Assembly: GCF_001667275.1 (NCBI RefSeq)
Contig: NZ_LZHV01000041.1
Span: forward strand, 248,001 to 312,000
Reading direction: 5' to 3'
Length of the DNA: 64,000 nt
From: Mycobacterium sp. ACS4054
GTDB lineage: Bacteria > Actinomycetota > Actinomycetes > Mycobacteriales > Mycobacteriaceae
The position numbers and the translations under genes are program-made. The notes below the pieces were generated by a model that worked only from the letters and a program-made list of their open reading frames with translations, was not told the origin of the DNA and searched no databases. Positions 39,255-49,236 of this stretch are shown here, in pieces; within the stretch, counting starts at the first letter, position 1, and each line of letters opens with the position of its first letter.

Positions 39255-40595
39255 CTAGGAAGGTTCGGCCGCCAGCGCGCCGCGCGCCGGAACCCGGACC
39301 GCCAGCATCGCCAGCAGCCCGGCGGTCAGCACCAGGCAGATGCCGGCCAGCCCGGCGCGCACGGCGCCGAATACGTCCACGAACACGGAGAACAGCCACG
39401 GCGCGAGGAACGCGACCGCGCGTCCGGTCATCGTGTACAGGCCGAACGCGACCCCTTCCCTGCCGTGCTTGGCCATCTGCAGCAATAGGGCGCGTGAGGA
39501 CGACTGCGACGGCCCGATGAACATGCACAGCAGCAGCCCGCAGATCCAGAAGGCCACCGAGCCGGACAGCAGCATCAAGGTCAGCCCCAGGGCGACGATC
39601 GCGGCCAGCGACCCGACGATGACGGGCTTCGACCCGATTCGGTGATCGACGAACCCGCCCGCGACCGCGCCCACCGCCGCCACCACGCTGGCCACCACCC
39701 CGAAGATGAGGACGTCGCCCTGCGAGATGCCGTACACGTTGACCCCCAGGACAGCGCCGAAGGCGAAGATCGCAGCCAGCCCGTCGCGGAACAGCGCGCT
39801 GGCGAACAGGAAGTACACCAGGTTGCGGTCGCGCCGCCACTCGGCGGCGACCTCCGTGACCAGCTTGCGGTAGCCGCCGAGCATGCTCGTCGGCTCGTGC
39901 ACCTCCGTCGAATCGGGCAGCCGGTGCGCGACGAACAGCAGGGGCAGCGCGAAGATGGCCAGCCATGCCGCCGCGACCAGCATCGCCTCGCGGACGTAGA
40001 GGCCGTCGTGCAGGGACACGTGCAATAGCCCGCGGGTGGCATCCGGACCGGAGCCCTTCCCGGAGATGAACCCGGTGTAGACCACGAGCAGGAGCAGGAC
40101 GCTGCCGACGTAGCCGGCCGCCCAGCCCAGGCCGGAGATCCGGCCCGCAGTCTGCGGCGTCGAAAGTTGGCGCAGCATAGCGTTATACGGGACGCTGGCC
40201 AGGTCGCTACAGGCCGCCGTCGCCCCCATCAACACCAGCCCCGCCCACAGGTAGCCGGGCCGGTTATGGATGAAGAACATCCCGCATGTCAGCGCAACGG
40301 CCAGCGCGGTGAGCACGCCAAGGGCCACCCGCCTGCGGCGTGGCGACTCCACCCAGACGCCCACGGCCGGCGCCAGCAGGGCGACGGTCAGCCCGGCGAT
40401 GGCAGCGGCGCGCCCCAACCAACTCGCCGGGGTGGTGCCGCCAGAGATGCCCACTCCCACGCTGCTGGTCAGATACACGGCGAAGACGAAGGTGGCCACG
40501 ATCGCGTTGAGGCCGGTGGAGCCGCAATCCCACAGCGCCCACGCCACCACGCGCGATGGCACGGGCGTGAGCGAACGCGAGGACGGCTGGGCCAT
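39255..40595 (-). CDS. Major facilitator superfamily transporter, UMF1/Atg22-like
   Basis: 446 residues from ATG at 40595; a GTG at 40604 is the alternative. About 12 membrane segments can be counted. N-terminal VVAWALWDCGSTGLNAIVATFVF is the hallmark of the UMF1 (vacuole effluxer Atg22-like) branch, and LRQLSTPQTAGRISGLGWAAGYVG is the loop between helices 4 and 5. The substrate is unknown; Atg22 relatives export amino acids. The Rv2508c equivalent. It converges with the MmpS-like gene, 5 bases apart. Confidence 0.9.
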   Translation of the reverse strand: MAQPSSRSLTPVPSRVVAWALWDCGSTGLNAIVATFVFAVYLTSSVGVGISGGTTPASWLGRAAAIAGLTVALLAPAVGVWVESPRRRRVALGVLTALAVALTCGMFFIHNRPGYLWAGLVLMGATAACSDLASVPYNAMLRQLSTPQTAGRISGLGWAAGYVGSVLLLLVVYTGFISGKGSGPDATRGLLHVSLHDGLYVREAMLVAAAWLAIFALPLLFVAHRLPDSTEVHEPTSMLGGYRKLVTEVAAEWRRDRNLVYFLFASALFRDGLAAIFAFGAVLGVNVYGISQGDVLIFGVVASVVAAVGAVAGGFVDHRIGSKPVIVGSLAAIVALGLTLMLLSGSVAFWICGLLLCMFIGPSQSSSRALLLQMAKHGREGVAFGLYTMTGRAVAFLAPWLFSVFVDVFGAVRAGLAGICLVLTAGLLAMLAVRVPARGALAAEPS

Positions 40596-40695
40596 GCCCG
40601 GCACTCTATGTGTTCTCCCACACCACGCGCGGCATGCGTTCGGCAGCCGACCCGCCGCGCCCAGCGTCGCTGCGCCCGCTGTCTACGATTGCCCT

Positions 40696-41502
40696 ATGCC
40701 GATCCCAGCTCCCAGCCCAGAGGCGCGCGCCGTCGTCACCGGGGCTTCGCAGAATATCGGCGAAGCGCTGGCCACCGAACTGGCCGCGCGCGGACACAGC
40801 CTGATCGTCACCGCGCGACGCGAAGACCTGCTCAACCAGCTGGCCGCCCGCCTGACCGATAAGTACCGCGTCGCGGTCGACGTGCGGCCCGCCGATTTGG
40901 CCGACCCGACGGAACGGGCGAAACTGTGCGACGAGCTGGCGGCCCGGCCCATCTCGATCCTGTGCGCCAACGCGGGCACCGCCACGTTCGGTCCGGTTGC
41001 CACGCTGGACCCGGCGGGCGAAAAAGCCCAACTGCAGCTGAATGTGCTGGGCGTGCACGACCTTACGCTGGCGGTGTTGGCCGGCATGGTCGAGCGCCGG
41101 GCCGGCGGCATCCTGATTTCCGGTTCGGCGGCGGGCAATTCGCCGATTCCCTATAACGCAACGTATGCGGCCACCAAGGCGTTCGCGAACACCTTCAGCG
41201 AATCGCTGCGCGGCGAGCTGCGCAACTCGGGGGTGCACGTCACGCTGCTCGCGCCCGGTCCCGTGCGCACCGACCTGCCCGATGACGCCGAACGCTCGCT
41301 GGTCGAGCGGCTGGTGCCGGACTTCTTGTGGATCTCCACCGAGCACACCGCCCAGCTGTCACTGGATGCGTTGGAGCGCAACAAGATGCGCGTCGTTCCG
41401 GGTTTGACGTCGAAGGCGATGTCGGTGGCCAGTGGGTACGCGCCGCGCGCCATCGTCGCGCCGATCGTCGGCAGCTTCTATAAGAAGCTCGGCGGCGGCT
41501 AG
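40696..41502 (+). CDS. cmrA: Short-chain dehydrogenase, mycolate beta-keto reductase
   Basis: 268 residues, the same as Rv2509. NADPH motif VVTGASQNIGEALATELA (TGxxxxIG) near residue 14, NAG loop ILCANAGTATFG, and catalytic Ser-Tyr-Lys in ILISGSAAGNSPIPYNATYAATKAF (YxxxK). In corynebacteria and mycobacteria CmrA reduces the 3-oxo-mycolate formed by Pks13 (family knowledge). This links it to the cmaA2-like and fas genes of the window. ATG at 40696. Its stop abuts the stop of the convergent ATPase gene. Confidence 0.93.
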   Translation: MPIPAPSPEARAVVTGASQNIGEALATELAARGHSLIVTARREDLLNQLAARLTDKYRVAVDVRPADLADPTERAKLCDELAARPISILCANAGTATFGPVATLDPAGEKAQLQLNVLGVHDLTLAVLAGMVERRAGGILISGSAAGNSPIPYNATYAATKAFANTFSESLRGELRNSGVHVTLLAPGPVRTDLPDDAERSLVERLVPDFLWISTEHTAQLSLDALERNKMRVVPGLTSKAMSVASGYAPRAIVAPIVGSFYKKLGGG

Positions 41503-43062
41503 CTATTTCCGGCCGCGCCGGCCGGTGCCGAAGATTCCTTTAACCGCTTCCCGGATGGCGGTATTGATCCCGCTCTTCACGGTTGGGTTGCTGAGCACGT
41601 CCTCCCACAAGGCGGGCCCCTTGGGTTCCGCCGGTTGCGGCATCGGCGGGGGCGGCTCGTTCGACGGGACCGGCGGGTAGTCGGACCGCGCCGGTGGCTG
41701 CGGCGCGGGCTGGGCACCGACGTCGGGCGGCGGCGCCGGTCGTTGGGCCGTCTGGCCGTATTTCGCTTGCAGTGGACTGGCTTTCGCCGCCTTCGTGATC
41801 TCGTCGGTGCCGATCGAGGCCATCAACGAGCGCGGCACCCGCATGCGGGTCCACGCCACGGGCGTGGGAGCGCCCTTCTCGGAGAGCACCGTGACGACGG
41901 CCTCGCCGATACCAAGGGACGTCAGCGCCGACTCCAGGTCGTAGACATCGGTTTTCGGATATGTCCGCACGGTCTTGCTCAACGCCTGCTGATCGTCGGG
42001 CGTGAATGCCCGCAACGCGTGCTGAATTCGGGCGCCCAGCTGGGACAGCACGTCGTTGGGCAGGTCCGTGGGCAGCTGGGTGCAGAAGAACACCCCGACA
42101 CCCTTGGAGCGGATCAGCTTGACGGTCTGCTCGACTTGCTCGAGGAAGGCCTTCGACGCATCGGCGAACAACAGGTGCGCCTCGTCGAAGAAGAACACCA
42201 GCTTCGGCTTGTCGACGTCGCCGACCTCCGGCAGCACCGCGAACAGGTCGGCGAGCACCCACATCAAGAACGTGGAGAAGATCACCGGGCGCAACGACTG
42301 ACCGCTGAACTCGAGCAGCGAAACGATGCCGTTCCCCTGGGCGTCGACGCGCAGCAGATCCTGGGGATCGAGCTTGGGCTCACCGAAGAAGGTGTCGCCG
42401 CCCTCGGCGGCGAGGTTCACCAGCGCCCGCAGGATGACCCCGGCCGTCGTCGACGAAACGCCGCCTAGGTCTTTCAGGTCGGCCTTGCCCGCGTCGCTGG
42501 CCAGGTGGCTGATGACTGCGCGCAGATCGTCCAGGGTGACCAGCGGGCGGTTGGCCTGCTGCGCCCAATGGAAGATCAGCCCCAGCGTCGATTCCTGAGT
42601 GGCGTTGAGCCCCAACACTTTCGACAGCAGAACCGGGCCGAAGCTGGCAACCGTCGCGCGCACCGGCACGCCCACTCCGCCGGTGCCCAGCGACAGGAAC
42701 TCGACCGGGAACCCGGTCGGCGCCCAAGCGTCGCCGGTGTCTTTGGCGCGCGCGGCGGTCTTGTCGTTGGCCTCCCCCGGCCGGGCCAGACCGGACAGGT
42801 CACCCTTGACGTCGGCCATCAGCACCGCGACACCGGCGGCGCTGAGTTGTTCGGCGATCAGCTGCAGCGTTTTGGTCTTCCCGGTCCCGGTCGCGCCGGC
42901 CACCAGGCCGTGCCGGTTGATCGTGGCCAGCGGGATGCGGATCTGCGCGGTCGGGTCGGCCACCCCGTCGACGACCACCGTGCCCAATTCGAGCGCCCGC
43001 CCGTCGACGGCGTAGCCGTTGGCGATCCGGCGCGCGGGTGTCTCCGCCGATTCGGTGCTCAT
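41503..43062 (-). CDS. HerA/FtsK-superfamily P-loop ATPase (DUF853)
   Basis: 519 residues from ATG at 43062; GTG at 43104 would give 533, the length recalled for Rv2510c. Walker A is GATGTGKTKTL, Walker B is KLVFFFDEAHLLF, and STQLPTDLPNDVLSQLG-like text after it supplies the sensor and arginine-finger regions. The last ~110 residues are a Pro-rich linker and a short helical tail (NPTVKSGINTAIREAVKG). Family members form hexameric DNA translocases, but the substrate of the DUF853 branch is not established. It abuts cmrA at the 3' end and diverges from orn. Confidence 0.88.
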   Translation of the reverse strand: MSTESAETPARRIANGYAVDGRALELGTVVVDGVADPTAQIRIPLATINRHGLVAGATGTGKTKTLQLIAEQLSAAGVAVLMADVKGDLSGLARPGEANDKTAARAKDTGDAWAPTGFPVEFLSLGTGGVGVPVRATVASFGPVLLSKVLGLNATQESTLGLIFHWAQQANRPLVTLDDLRAVISHLASDAGKADLKDLGGVSSTTAGVILRALVNLAAEGGDTFFGEPKLDPQDLLRVDAQGNGIVSLLEFSGQSLRPVIFSTFLMWVLADLFAVLPEVGDVDKPKLVFFFDEAHLLFADASKAFLEQVEQTVKLIRSKGVGVFFCTQLPTDLPNDVLSQLGARIQHALRAFTPDDQQALSKTVRTYPKTDVYDLESALTSLGIGEAVVTVLSEKGAPTPVAWTRMRVPRSLMASIGTDEITKAAKASPLQAKYGQTAQRPAPPPDVGAQPAPQPPARSDYPPVPSNEPPPPMPQPAEPKGPALWEDVLSNPTVKSGINTAIREAVKGIFGTGRRGRK

Positions 43063-43172
43063 CGTGCTGCGGCCCTTCGAGTGGTTCGGCATGCAGTCCG
43101 GCACCGCTCACACTACTTCTCCGGCGGGGGTGACGGGCGGCGTGAGCGCCGCGGGGGCTTAGTGTGAGCGCT

Positions 43173-43820
43173 GTGCGTGACGAGTTGGTGTGGATCGACT
43201 GCGAGATGACCGGGCTGGATCTCGGCTCGGACAAGTTGATCGAGATCGCGGCCCTGGTCACCGACGCCGATCTGAACATTCTGGGCGACGGTGTCGACGT
43301 CGTGATCCACGCCGACGACGCGGCGCTGTCGTCGATGATCGACGTCGTCTCCGAAATGCATTCGCGTTCAGGGCTGATCGACGAGGTGAGGGCGTCCACC
43401 GTCGACCTGGCGACCGCCGAGGCGATGGTGCTCGATTACGTGGGCCAGCACGTCAAGCAACCGAAGACGGCGCCGCTGGCGGGCAATTCCATTGCCACCG
43501 ATCGCGCCTTCATCGCCCGCGACATGCCCGCGCTGGACTCGTTCCTGCACTACCGCATGATCGACGTCAGCTCGATCAAGGAACTCTGCCGGCGCTGGTA
43601 TCCGCGAATCTACTTCGGCCAGCCGGTCAAGGGGCTCGCCCACCGGGCGCTGGCCGACATCCACGAATCCATCAACGAGCTGCGGTTTTACCGCCGCACG
43701 GCGTTCGTGGCGCCGCCGGGACCGTCTACCAGCGAGATCGAGGCGGTGGTCGCCGATCTGGGCGGCGGCGAAGGCGCATCGGGATCAATCGATTCGGCCC
43801 CGGAGCCACCGACCGGTTAG
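43173..43820 (+). CDS. orn: Oligoribonuclease (DEDDh 3'-5' exoribonuclease)
   Basis: 215 residues from GTG at 43173, the same length as Rv2511, whose start aligns with [18 protein letters not shown] three codons upstream (43164) is also open. Exo I motif DCEMTGLD supplies the first Asp and Glu. Exo [14 protein letters not shown] supplies the catalytic His and last Asp. It degrades 2-5 nucleotide RNAs and pGpG to mononucleotides in the cytosol. It is followed by tRNA-His 30 bases downstream and may be co-transcribed with it. Confidence 0.95.
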   Translation: MRDELVWIDCEMTGLDLGSDKLIEIAALVTDADLNILGDGVDVVIHADDAALSSMIDVVSEMHSRSGLIDEVRASTVDLATAEAMVLDYVGQHVKQPKTAPLAGNSIATDRAFIARDMPALDSFLHYRMIDVSSIKELCRRWYPRIYFGQPVKGLAHRALADIHESINELRFYRRTAFVAPPGPSTSEIEAVVADLGGGEGASGSIDSAPEPPTG

Positions 43821-43850
43821 TATCGACGTCGCCGCTCGTTGGCGGCAATG

Positions 43851-43926
43851 GTGGCTGTAGTTCAGCTGGTAGAGCACCAGGTTGTGATCCTGGATGTCGC
43901 GGGTTCGAGCCCCGTCAGCCACCCCA
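43851..43926 (+). tRNA. tRNA-His, anticodon GTG, CCA encoded
   Basis: Acceptor GTGGCTG pairs with CAGCCAC (43916-43922). The anticodon stem is CCAGG/CCTGG with loop TTGTGAT (anticodon GTG), and the T arm is GCGGG/CCCGT with loop TTCGAGC. Base 73 is C, and the preceding genomic base 43850 is G, fitting the extra G-1 typical of tRNA-His. CCA is present at 43924-43926. Confidence 0.95.
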
Positions 43927-44012
43927 ATCGGCTGGGAGGCGTTGCCTTCCCGCCCGCTCGGGTCCTCGACGACCCACGCGTTTGCACCCGTGAGCGGAAG
44001 GGACAGCGGGCC

Positions 44013-44402
44013 GTGCCGAGCAACCATCGGATCCGGGCGGCCACCGCGGGCTGCGCAGTGCTGCTCGCGGGCTGCGGCGGGGCCAGCCACCCGGCGGCCA
44101 CCGTCACCTCGACCCTGCCCGCGGAGACCAAGACGGTGACGGTGACCGTAACCCCGCCACCCCCGCCCGGGCCGAAAACGACCATCGAGTCGGACGGCAC
44201 GTTCATCGTCGGCACCGACATCGAACCGGGCACCTACCGCAGCGCCGGCAAGAGCGGTTGTTATTGGGCCAGGCTGCGCAGCCTGAACACCAACGACGTC
44301 ATCGACAACAACGTCAACGACGGCCCTCAGGCGGTGCAGATCCTGCCGACCGACCGGGCATTCATGACCAGAAACTGCGGGGTCTGGCAGAAGGTCGGCT
44401 GA
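44013..44402 (+). CDS. Small lipoprotein
   Basis: 129 residues from GTG at 44013. The frame is open further upstream but passes through tRNA-His. Lipobox VLLAGCGG puts the acylated Cys near residue 21. A Thr/Pro-rich linker (TVTVTVTPPPPPG) follows. The C-terminal ~70 residues (SDGTFIVGTDIEPGTYRSAG through NCGVWQKV) form a domain shared by many actinobacterial lipoproteins, with a Cys pair. Its function is unknown. It converges with ldtB, 4 bases apart. Confidence 0.8.
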   Translation: MPSNHRIRAATAGCAVLLAGCGGASHPAATVTSTLPAETKTVTVTVTPPPPPGPKTTIESDGTFIVGTDIEPGTYRSAGKSGCYWARLRSLNTNDVIDNNVNDGPQAVQILPTDRAFMTRNCGVWQKVG

Positions 44403-44406
44403 CGCC

Positions 44407-45603
44407 TCAGGTGTTGGCGTTGCCCGCTTTCCACTGCGGCCAGGGGACGTTCCAGTCGCCCAGCCCCTCGGTGCCCGGCAGCGTCGACCCCACGGTGTTG
44501 ATGACCTCGACGATGTCGCCGCTCTTGCTGTGGTCGTAGAACCACTCGGCGTTGCTGGGGCTCACGTTCAGGCAGCCGTGGCTGGTGTTGGTGTGCCCCT
44601 GGGCGCCGACCGACCAGGGTGCGGAGTGCACGAAGACGCCGCTGTAGGACATCTGGGTGGCCCAGTCGACCTCGGTGCGATATCCGTTGGGCGAGTTGAC
44701 CGGAACGCCGTACGTGGACGAGTCCATGATGATGTGCTTGAACCGCCCACCGATGATGTAGAAGCCGTTGGCGGTCGGCGTGCTGTCCTTGCCCATCGAC
44801 GTCGGCATCGTCTTGACCACTTCGCCGTTGACGCGCACGGTCACGGTCTTGGTGGTGTCGTCGGCGGTGGAAATGACCTCGTCGCCAATGGTGAAGTGGG
44901 TCTTGACGTTGTCCTCGCCGAACATTCCGTCACCCAGGTCGACACCGTAGGTGTTGACCGCCACGTCGATGGCCGTGCCCGACTTCCAGAAATGCTCTGG
45001 GCGCCAACGCACTTCGCGATTGTTGAGCCAGTAGAACGCGCCTTCGACCGGCGGGTTGGTGGTGATCTTGATGGCCTTCTGCGCCGCGGCGCGGTCCGCG
45101 ATGTTCTCGTCGAACCGGATCGCCACCGGCTCGCCGACGCCGACGACCTCGCCGTCGCCGGGGGCGACGTAGGGCATGGTCAGGTGGGCGGGTGAGCTGG
45201 TCTGGAAGGTCATCTGCCGGCTCGCCGCGCCGCCCATGCCCAGCGCCTTGACGCTCAGGGTGTAACGCCGGTTGTAGCCCAGTTGGTCCGTGGTGGACCA
45301 GCGCAGCCCGTCGGGGCTCAGCTGGCCGCCGATCGACTTGCCGTTCTCGTTGACCATGGTGACCGACGCGAGGACGCCGTCGGCGACGCTGACGGTCACC
45401 GGCGCATCGACGGTGACGCCGACGGCGCCGTCGGTCACCGAGGCGGTGAGCTTCGGCACCAGCAGGTCGGCGAAGGGGGTGCCCTTGTCGAAGATCACTT
45501 TCGCCGGCGCCGCGGTGTGGTTGCCACCGCACGCAACGCCGAACACAGCAACCGAAGCGATCGCGGCAGCCAGCCACGATCGTCGTCTGCGCAAAGGCGT
45601 CAT
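44407..45603 (-). CDS. ldtB: L,D-transpeptidase lipoprotein (LdtMt2 type)
   Basis: 398 residues from ATG at 45603, with GGAAGG 8 bases upstream; Rv2518c (LppS/LdtMt2) is 408. Lipobox GVAC with Cys25. Two Ig-like domains follow, then a YkuD catalytic domain with His326, His342 and Cys344 in [13 protein letters not shown]. The offset from the M. tuberculosis catalytic numbering is a constant 10. It forms 3-3 crosslinks in peptidoglycan in the periplasm and is the main carbapenem-sensitive L,D-transpeptidase in mycobacteria (family knowledge). Confidence 0.96.
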   Translation of the reverse strand: MTPLRRRRSWLAAAIASVAVFGVACGGNHTAAPAKVIFDKGTPFADLLVPKLTASVTDGAVGVTVDAPVTVSVADGVLASVTMVNENGKSIGGQLSPDGLRWSTTDQLGYNRRYTLSVKALGMGGAASRQMTFQTSSPAHLTMPYVAPGDGEVVGVGEPVAIRFDENIADRAAAQKAIKITTNPPVEGAFYWLNNREVRWRPEHFWKSGTAIDVAVNTYGVDLGDGMFGEDNVKTHFTIGDEVISTADDTTKTVTVRVNGEVVKTMPTSMGKDSTPTANGFYIIGGRFKHIIMDSSTYGVPVNSPNGYRTEVDWATQMSYSGVFVHSAPWSVGAQGHTNTSHGCLNVSPSNAEWFYDHSKSGDIVEVINTVGSTLPGTEGLGDWNVPWPQWKAGNANT

Positions 45604-45734
45604 CGAGTGACCTTCCACGAATTTGATCCAGTTGGTCACCGCTGACCAGAAACAGTCCATGCATTGTAATGCGTTTTGTGTGTTCGCATGCCGACCTTGA
45701 CAGGTGCGTGATCAGGTGTCACGCGCCGGCGCGC

Positions 45735-46637
45735 TCAGGCCGGTTGGCCGACCCTGTCGCTCAGTTCCGCTTCGACCCGCTCCCGGGTCGTGAGGGCCTC
45801 GACGCGCGCGAGTTTGACGATGGCCGCCGCCATCACCAGCGGCGCCACGGCCAGGGCGATCAGCCCGGCCGGGCCGGCGTCCAGCGTCTCGTCGAGCACC
45901 ACCACCCCCAGCACCGCCCCGACGACCGGCTGCGACACCTCCAGCGTGGGCATTGACGCGGTCAACGGGCCCGCCCGGAACGCCGACTGGCTCCACACCA
46001 CGCCGCCCACGATCACCAGGATCGCGGCGTAGAGCTCCGGGGTTCGGATCACCGCCCAGCCGCCATCTCCGAGCCGGGCGACGACGGCCTTGACGAGCAC
46101 CGCGAAGATTCCCCAGAGCGAACCGGAGACGAGGGCGAACAGCGCCGCCGCCGCGGAGCCACCCCAAATCCGGCCGGCCACGAGGCACGCGACCAGCAGC
46201 GGCCCCAGCACGACGGCGACCACGGCCCAGGTCCGAAGCGGCGCGGACACCTGACCGGCCCGCGGATTGCCGACGACGACGATCACCGTGACGGCGGCCG
46301 TCAGCAGGCCGGCCCACATCCACTCGGCCGCGCTCACCCTGCGATGGAACAACCGGGCGTTGATCGGCAGCGCGAACAGCAGCGAGAACATGAGCAGCGC
46401 CTGCACCAGCAGCACCGAACCCTGGCCCAGCGCGGCCGCCTGCAACCCGACGCTCGCCGCGAGCAGCAGCGCGCCCCACCACCAACGCGGGCTGCGCAGC
46501 AGGTTGGCGAACAATTCGACGTGGCCGATCGACGTGTCCTCGATGCAATGCGCCGCCCGTTGCTGCAGCACGTCACCGAGCGCGACGCACAGCGCGGAAC
46601 TCAAACCGAGCACAACGGCGATTTCCGTGTTGGCCAT
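45735..46637 (-). CDS. DMT-superfamily (EamA-like) membrane transporter
   Basis: 300 residues from ATG at 46637 (MANTEIAVVLGLSSALCVALGDVLQQ). About ten hydrophobic segments with the internal duplication typical of drug/metabolite transporters. The last loops (SQSAFRAGPLTASMPTLEVSQP, VVGAVLGVVVLDETLDAG) match actinobacterial DMT proteins. Substrate unknown. It follows the MmpL gene on the same strand with a 50-base gap, so they may share a transcript. There is no counterpart between lppS and PE26 in my memory of M. tuberculosis. Confidence 0.86.
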   Translation of the reverse strand: MANTEIAVVLGLSSALCVALGDVLQQRAAHCIEDTSIGHVELFANLLRSPRWWWGALLLAASVGLQAAALGQGSVLLVQALLMFSLLFALPINARLFHRRVSAAEWMWAGLLTAAVTVIVVVGNPRAGQVSAPLRTWAVVAVVLGPLLVACLVAGRIWGGSAAAALFALVSGSLWGIFAVLVKAVVARLGDGGWAVIRTPELYAAILVIVGGVVWSQSAFRAGPLTASMPTLEVSQPVVGAVLGVVVLDETLDAGPAGLIALAVAPLVMAAAIVKLARVEALTTRERVEAELSDRVGQPA

Positions 46638-46688
46638 CAGGCTTCTCCGCCGGCCTCGAATACCGTTGCGCTGCAACGAAAGAGCGGG

Positions 46689-49043
46689 CTAGCCACGGTA
46701 GGTCGCGGCTTTGGCGGGCCACCTCCGGATCGAGGGCCGCGGCTCGGGCGCGTCGTCGGCCCAGCGCCGCCGCCCCACCGCCGCGGCCGCGTCTTCACCC
46801 GTCTCGGACCGTTCCCGCAGCCTCTGCAGCGGTTTGGGCGCCCACCACGTCCACCGGCCGAGCAGGTGAAGGAACGCGGGCACCAGGACCATCCGCACCA
46901 GCGTGGCGTCGGCCAGCACGGCCAGGGTCAGCCCGACGCCGAGCATCCGCATGAACGACACTTGCGCGGGAATCAACGCGGCGAACGAAATGGACATCAC
47001 CACCGCCGCGGTGGTCACCACCCGGCCGATGCCGGCGATGCCCAGGGCCGTGCTCTCGTCCGTGGCGGCACGCGCCTCGGCCGGCGTCGGCGGCGTCTCC
47101 TGAATCGCCTGCGACGCCAGCCAGTATTCGTGGATCCGCGAGACCAGAAACACCTCGTAGTCCATGGCCAGACCGAAGGCGATGCAGAACAACAACACCG
47201 GGATGTTGGCGTTCAACGTCCCGTTGGGGGTGGTCCCCAGCGCGCCCAGGTTGCCGTCCTGGAAGATCCACACCATCGCCCCGAACGCGGCCGTCAGCGA
47301 CAGCAGGTTGCACGTCAGCGCCTGCAGGGGCAGCACGGCGCTGCCGGTCAGCAAGAACAGCAGCGCGAAGGTGATCAGGGCGATCAGCCCGAACACCACG
47401 GGCAGCCGCTTGGTGATCGCGCCGACGCTGTCGCGGTTGATCTGCGCCAACCCGGTCATCTCGACCGCCCGCCCCGCGGGCCCCGCGACCTGGTGCAATC
47501 GGTCGAGCTGGGTGTTCGAGGCGGCCGAGTAGAGCGGTGCGCGGCTGGCCACGGTGAGGAACGCGCTGCCGTTGGCGGCGCCGGTGGGTCCGGCGGGCGG
47601 GCCGACCCGGCTCCCGGCGACGAACGTCCCGGTCGGCGCGGTGACCGCGGACACGTCGGACACCCGGGACAGCTCGGCGGCGTAGTGATCCAGGGCGGCG
47701 GCTCCCACGCCGCGGGCGTCGGGCACGACGACGGTGACCCCGTTGCCGAACCCGTTGGCGAAGTCGTTGTCCAACATGTCGGCGACCTGGCGCGCCGACG
47801 CCGACCGCGGCAGCACGCGCTCGTCGGGGAACCCCCACTTCACGCCCAGGAACGGCACCCCCAGCAACAGCAGCAGCGCGACGACGCTCAGGCCGACCGG
47901 CATGGCGTGGCGCACCACGTACCGGGTCGACCGGTACCAGAACTGCTCCTCGAGCGGTTTGTGCGCGTGGTCGCGGAACGACCGCTGCCCGTGCAGGATG
48001 CGGTGCAGCACCCGGCGGCCGTCCAGCGAGTCCAGCCGGGGACCCAGCAGCGCGATCGCCGCCGGGGTGACCACCACCGCCGCAACCGCGACGATGATCG
48101 CGGTGACCACGATCGTGTAGGCCGACGACTTGAGGAAGTACATCGGGAAGACCGCCATCACGGCCATCGACAACCCGACGGTGGTGGCCGAGAACAACAC
48201 CGTCCGGCCGGCGGTGGCCATGGTCCTTATCAGCGCCCGCTCCCGGTCGCCGCTGCGCGCCAGCTCCTCACGGAAACGGCTGATGATCAGCAGGTTGTAG
48301 TCGATCGCCAGGGCAAGTCCCATCGCGATGCTCAGGTCCAGCGCGTAGGTCGACACGTCGGTCGCGAAGCTGATCAGCCGCAGCACCGACATGGTGCAGA
48401 CGATGGCGAGGGTGCCCAGCACGATCGGCAGCGCGGCCGCGACCACGCCGCCCAGCACCCAGACCAGCACCGCGAAGCTGAGCGGGATCGCGATGGATTC
48501 CATCAAGAGCAGGTCGCGCTCGTTCTGGTCGTTGATCTGGGCGTACGCCACCGCCATGCCCCCTGCGCGCACGGTGACACCGTCGCGGTCGTGCACCAGT
48601 TGGTCGGTGAGCCGGCTGGCGTATTTCTGGGCGTCGTTCTCCCCGCCCTTCAGGCCCGCCACCACCATCCCGGATTTTTGGTCCTTGCTCATCAGTTGGG
48701 CTGCGGCCTGCGGCGACGACGTCCACGCCGAGGACACGTCCAACACCCACGGCGATCGGCGCAGGTGGTCGACGATGTCCAAGCCGACCCGCCGCGCCTG
48801 ATCGCTTTGGGCGCCGGCGGGGGCGCTCACCACGATCAGCATTTGCTGATCCGTTTGGTTGAACTTGTCGCGAAGGACTCCGGACGCCCGGGAGGACTCC
48901 GAAGTCGGGTCCTGAAAGCCGCCGCCGGACAAGCTCTTGATCACCGGGAGACCGAAGATCGCCGCTCCCACCAGGACCAAGACCGCAACCGCGATGATGC
49001 GGCGCGGCGCGGCGATGGCAAGTCGGGTGATCGCTTGCAGCAT
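46689..49043 (-). CDS. MmpL/RND family transporter
   Basis: 784 residues from ATG at 49043 (MLQAITRLAIAAPRRI), after GAAAGGACCGAGG. The open frame upstream to 49163 is not protein-like. Two halves, each with a large periplasmic loop and a bundle of membrane helices. Proton-relay Asp-Tyr pairs appear as ALAIDYNLLIISRF in the first half and GLAMDYEVFLVSRI in the second. No MmpS gene is adjacent. It belongs to the shorter MMPL class shared with Streptomyces, distinct from lipid exporters such as MmpL3. Substrate unknown. An Eis-like gene is divergent from it. Confidence 0.92.
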   Translation of the reverse strand: MLQAITRLAIAAPRRIIAVAVLVLVGAAIFGLPVIKSLSGGGFQDPTSESSRASGVLRDKFNQTDQQMLIVVSAPAGAQSDQARRVGLDIVDHLRRSPWVLDVSSAWTSSPQAAAQLMSKDQKSGMVVAGLKGGENDAQKYASRLTDQLVHDRDGVTVRAGGMAVAYAQINDQNERDLLLMESIAIPLSFAVLVWVLGGVVAAALPIVLGTLAIVCTMSVLRLISFATDVSTYALDLSIAMGLALAIDYNLLIISRFREELARSGDRERALIRTMATAGRTVLFSATTVGLSMAVMAVFPMYFLKSSAYTIVVTAIIVAVAAVVVTPAAIALLGPRLDSLDGRRVLHRILHGQRSFRDHAHKPLEEQFWYRSTRYVVRHAMPVGLSVVALLLLLGVPFLGVKWGFPDERVLPRSASARQVADMLDNDFANGFGNGVTVVVPDARGVGAAALDHYAAELSRVSDVSAVTAPTGTFVAGSRVGPPAGPTGAANGSAFLTVASRAPLYSAASNTQLDRLHQVAGPAGRAVEMTGLAQINRDSVGAITKRLPVVFGLIALITFALLFLLTGSAVLPLQALTCNLLSLTAAFGAMVWIFQDGNLGALGTTPNGTLNANIPVLLFCIAFGLAMDYEVFLVSRIHEYWLASQAIQETPPTPAEARAATDESTALGIAGIGRVVTTAAVVMSISFAALIPAQVSFMRMLGVGLTLAVLADATLVRMVLVPAFLHLLGRWTWWAPKPLQRLRERSETGEDAAAAVGRRRWADDAPEPRPSIRRWPAKAATYRG

Positions 49044-49236
49044 CCTCGGTCCTTTCCGGTAGGAATCCCCCGGCGTATCCCTATACCCGAACGACACGAC
49101 CTGACCCATATCCGTCGGACGGCGGCCATGTTTGGTTATCCACCGCTCGGGTATCGGGTTCAAAGGGGCACCCTCAGTACGGCATTCGCTCTACGGAGCG
49201 CCGGTTTGGCTGGGCTATAAGCGGATTGGATGCGTG

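Noticed and set aside
43839-44012. N-terminal extension of the small lipoprotein gene
   Set aside because: It would pass through tRNA-His, and the lipoprotein signal begins at GTG 44013.
46344-49220. 958-residue open frame on the plus strand
   Set aside because: Antisense of the MmpL gene and part of the DMT gene; His/Arg/Gln-rich nonsense sequence without ribosome site.
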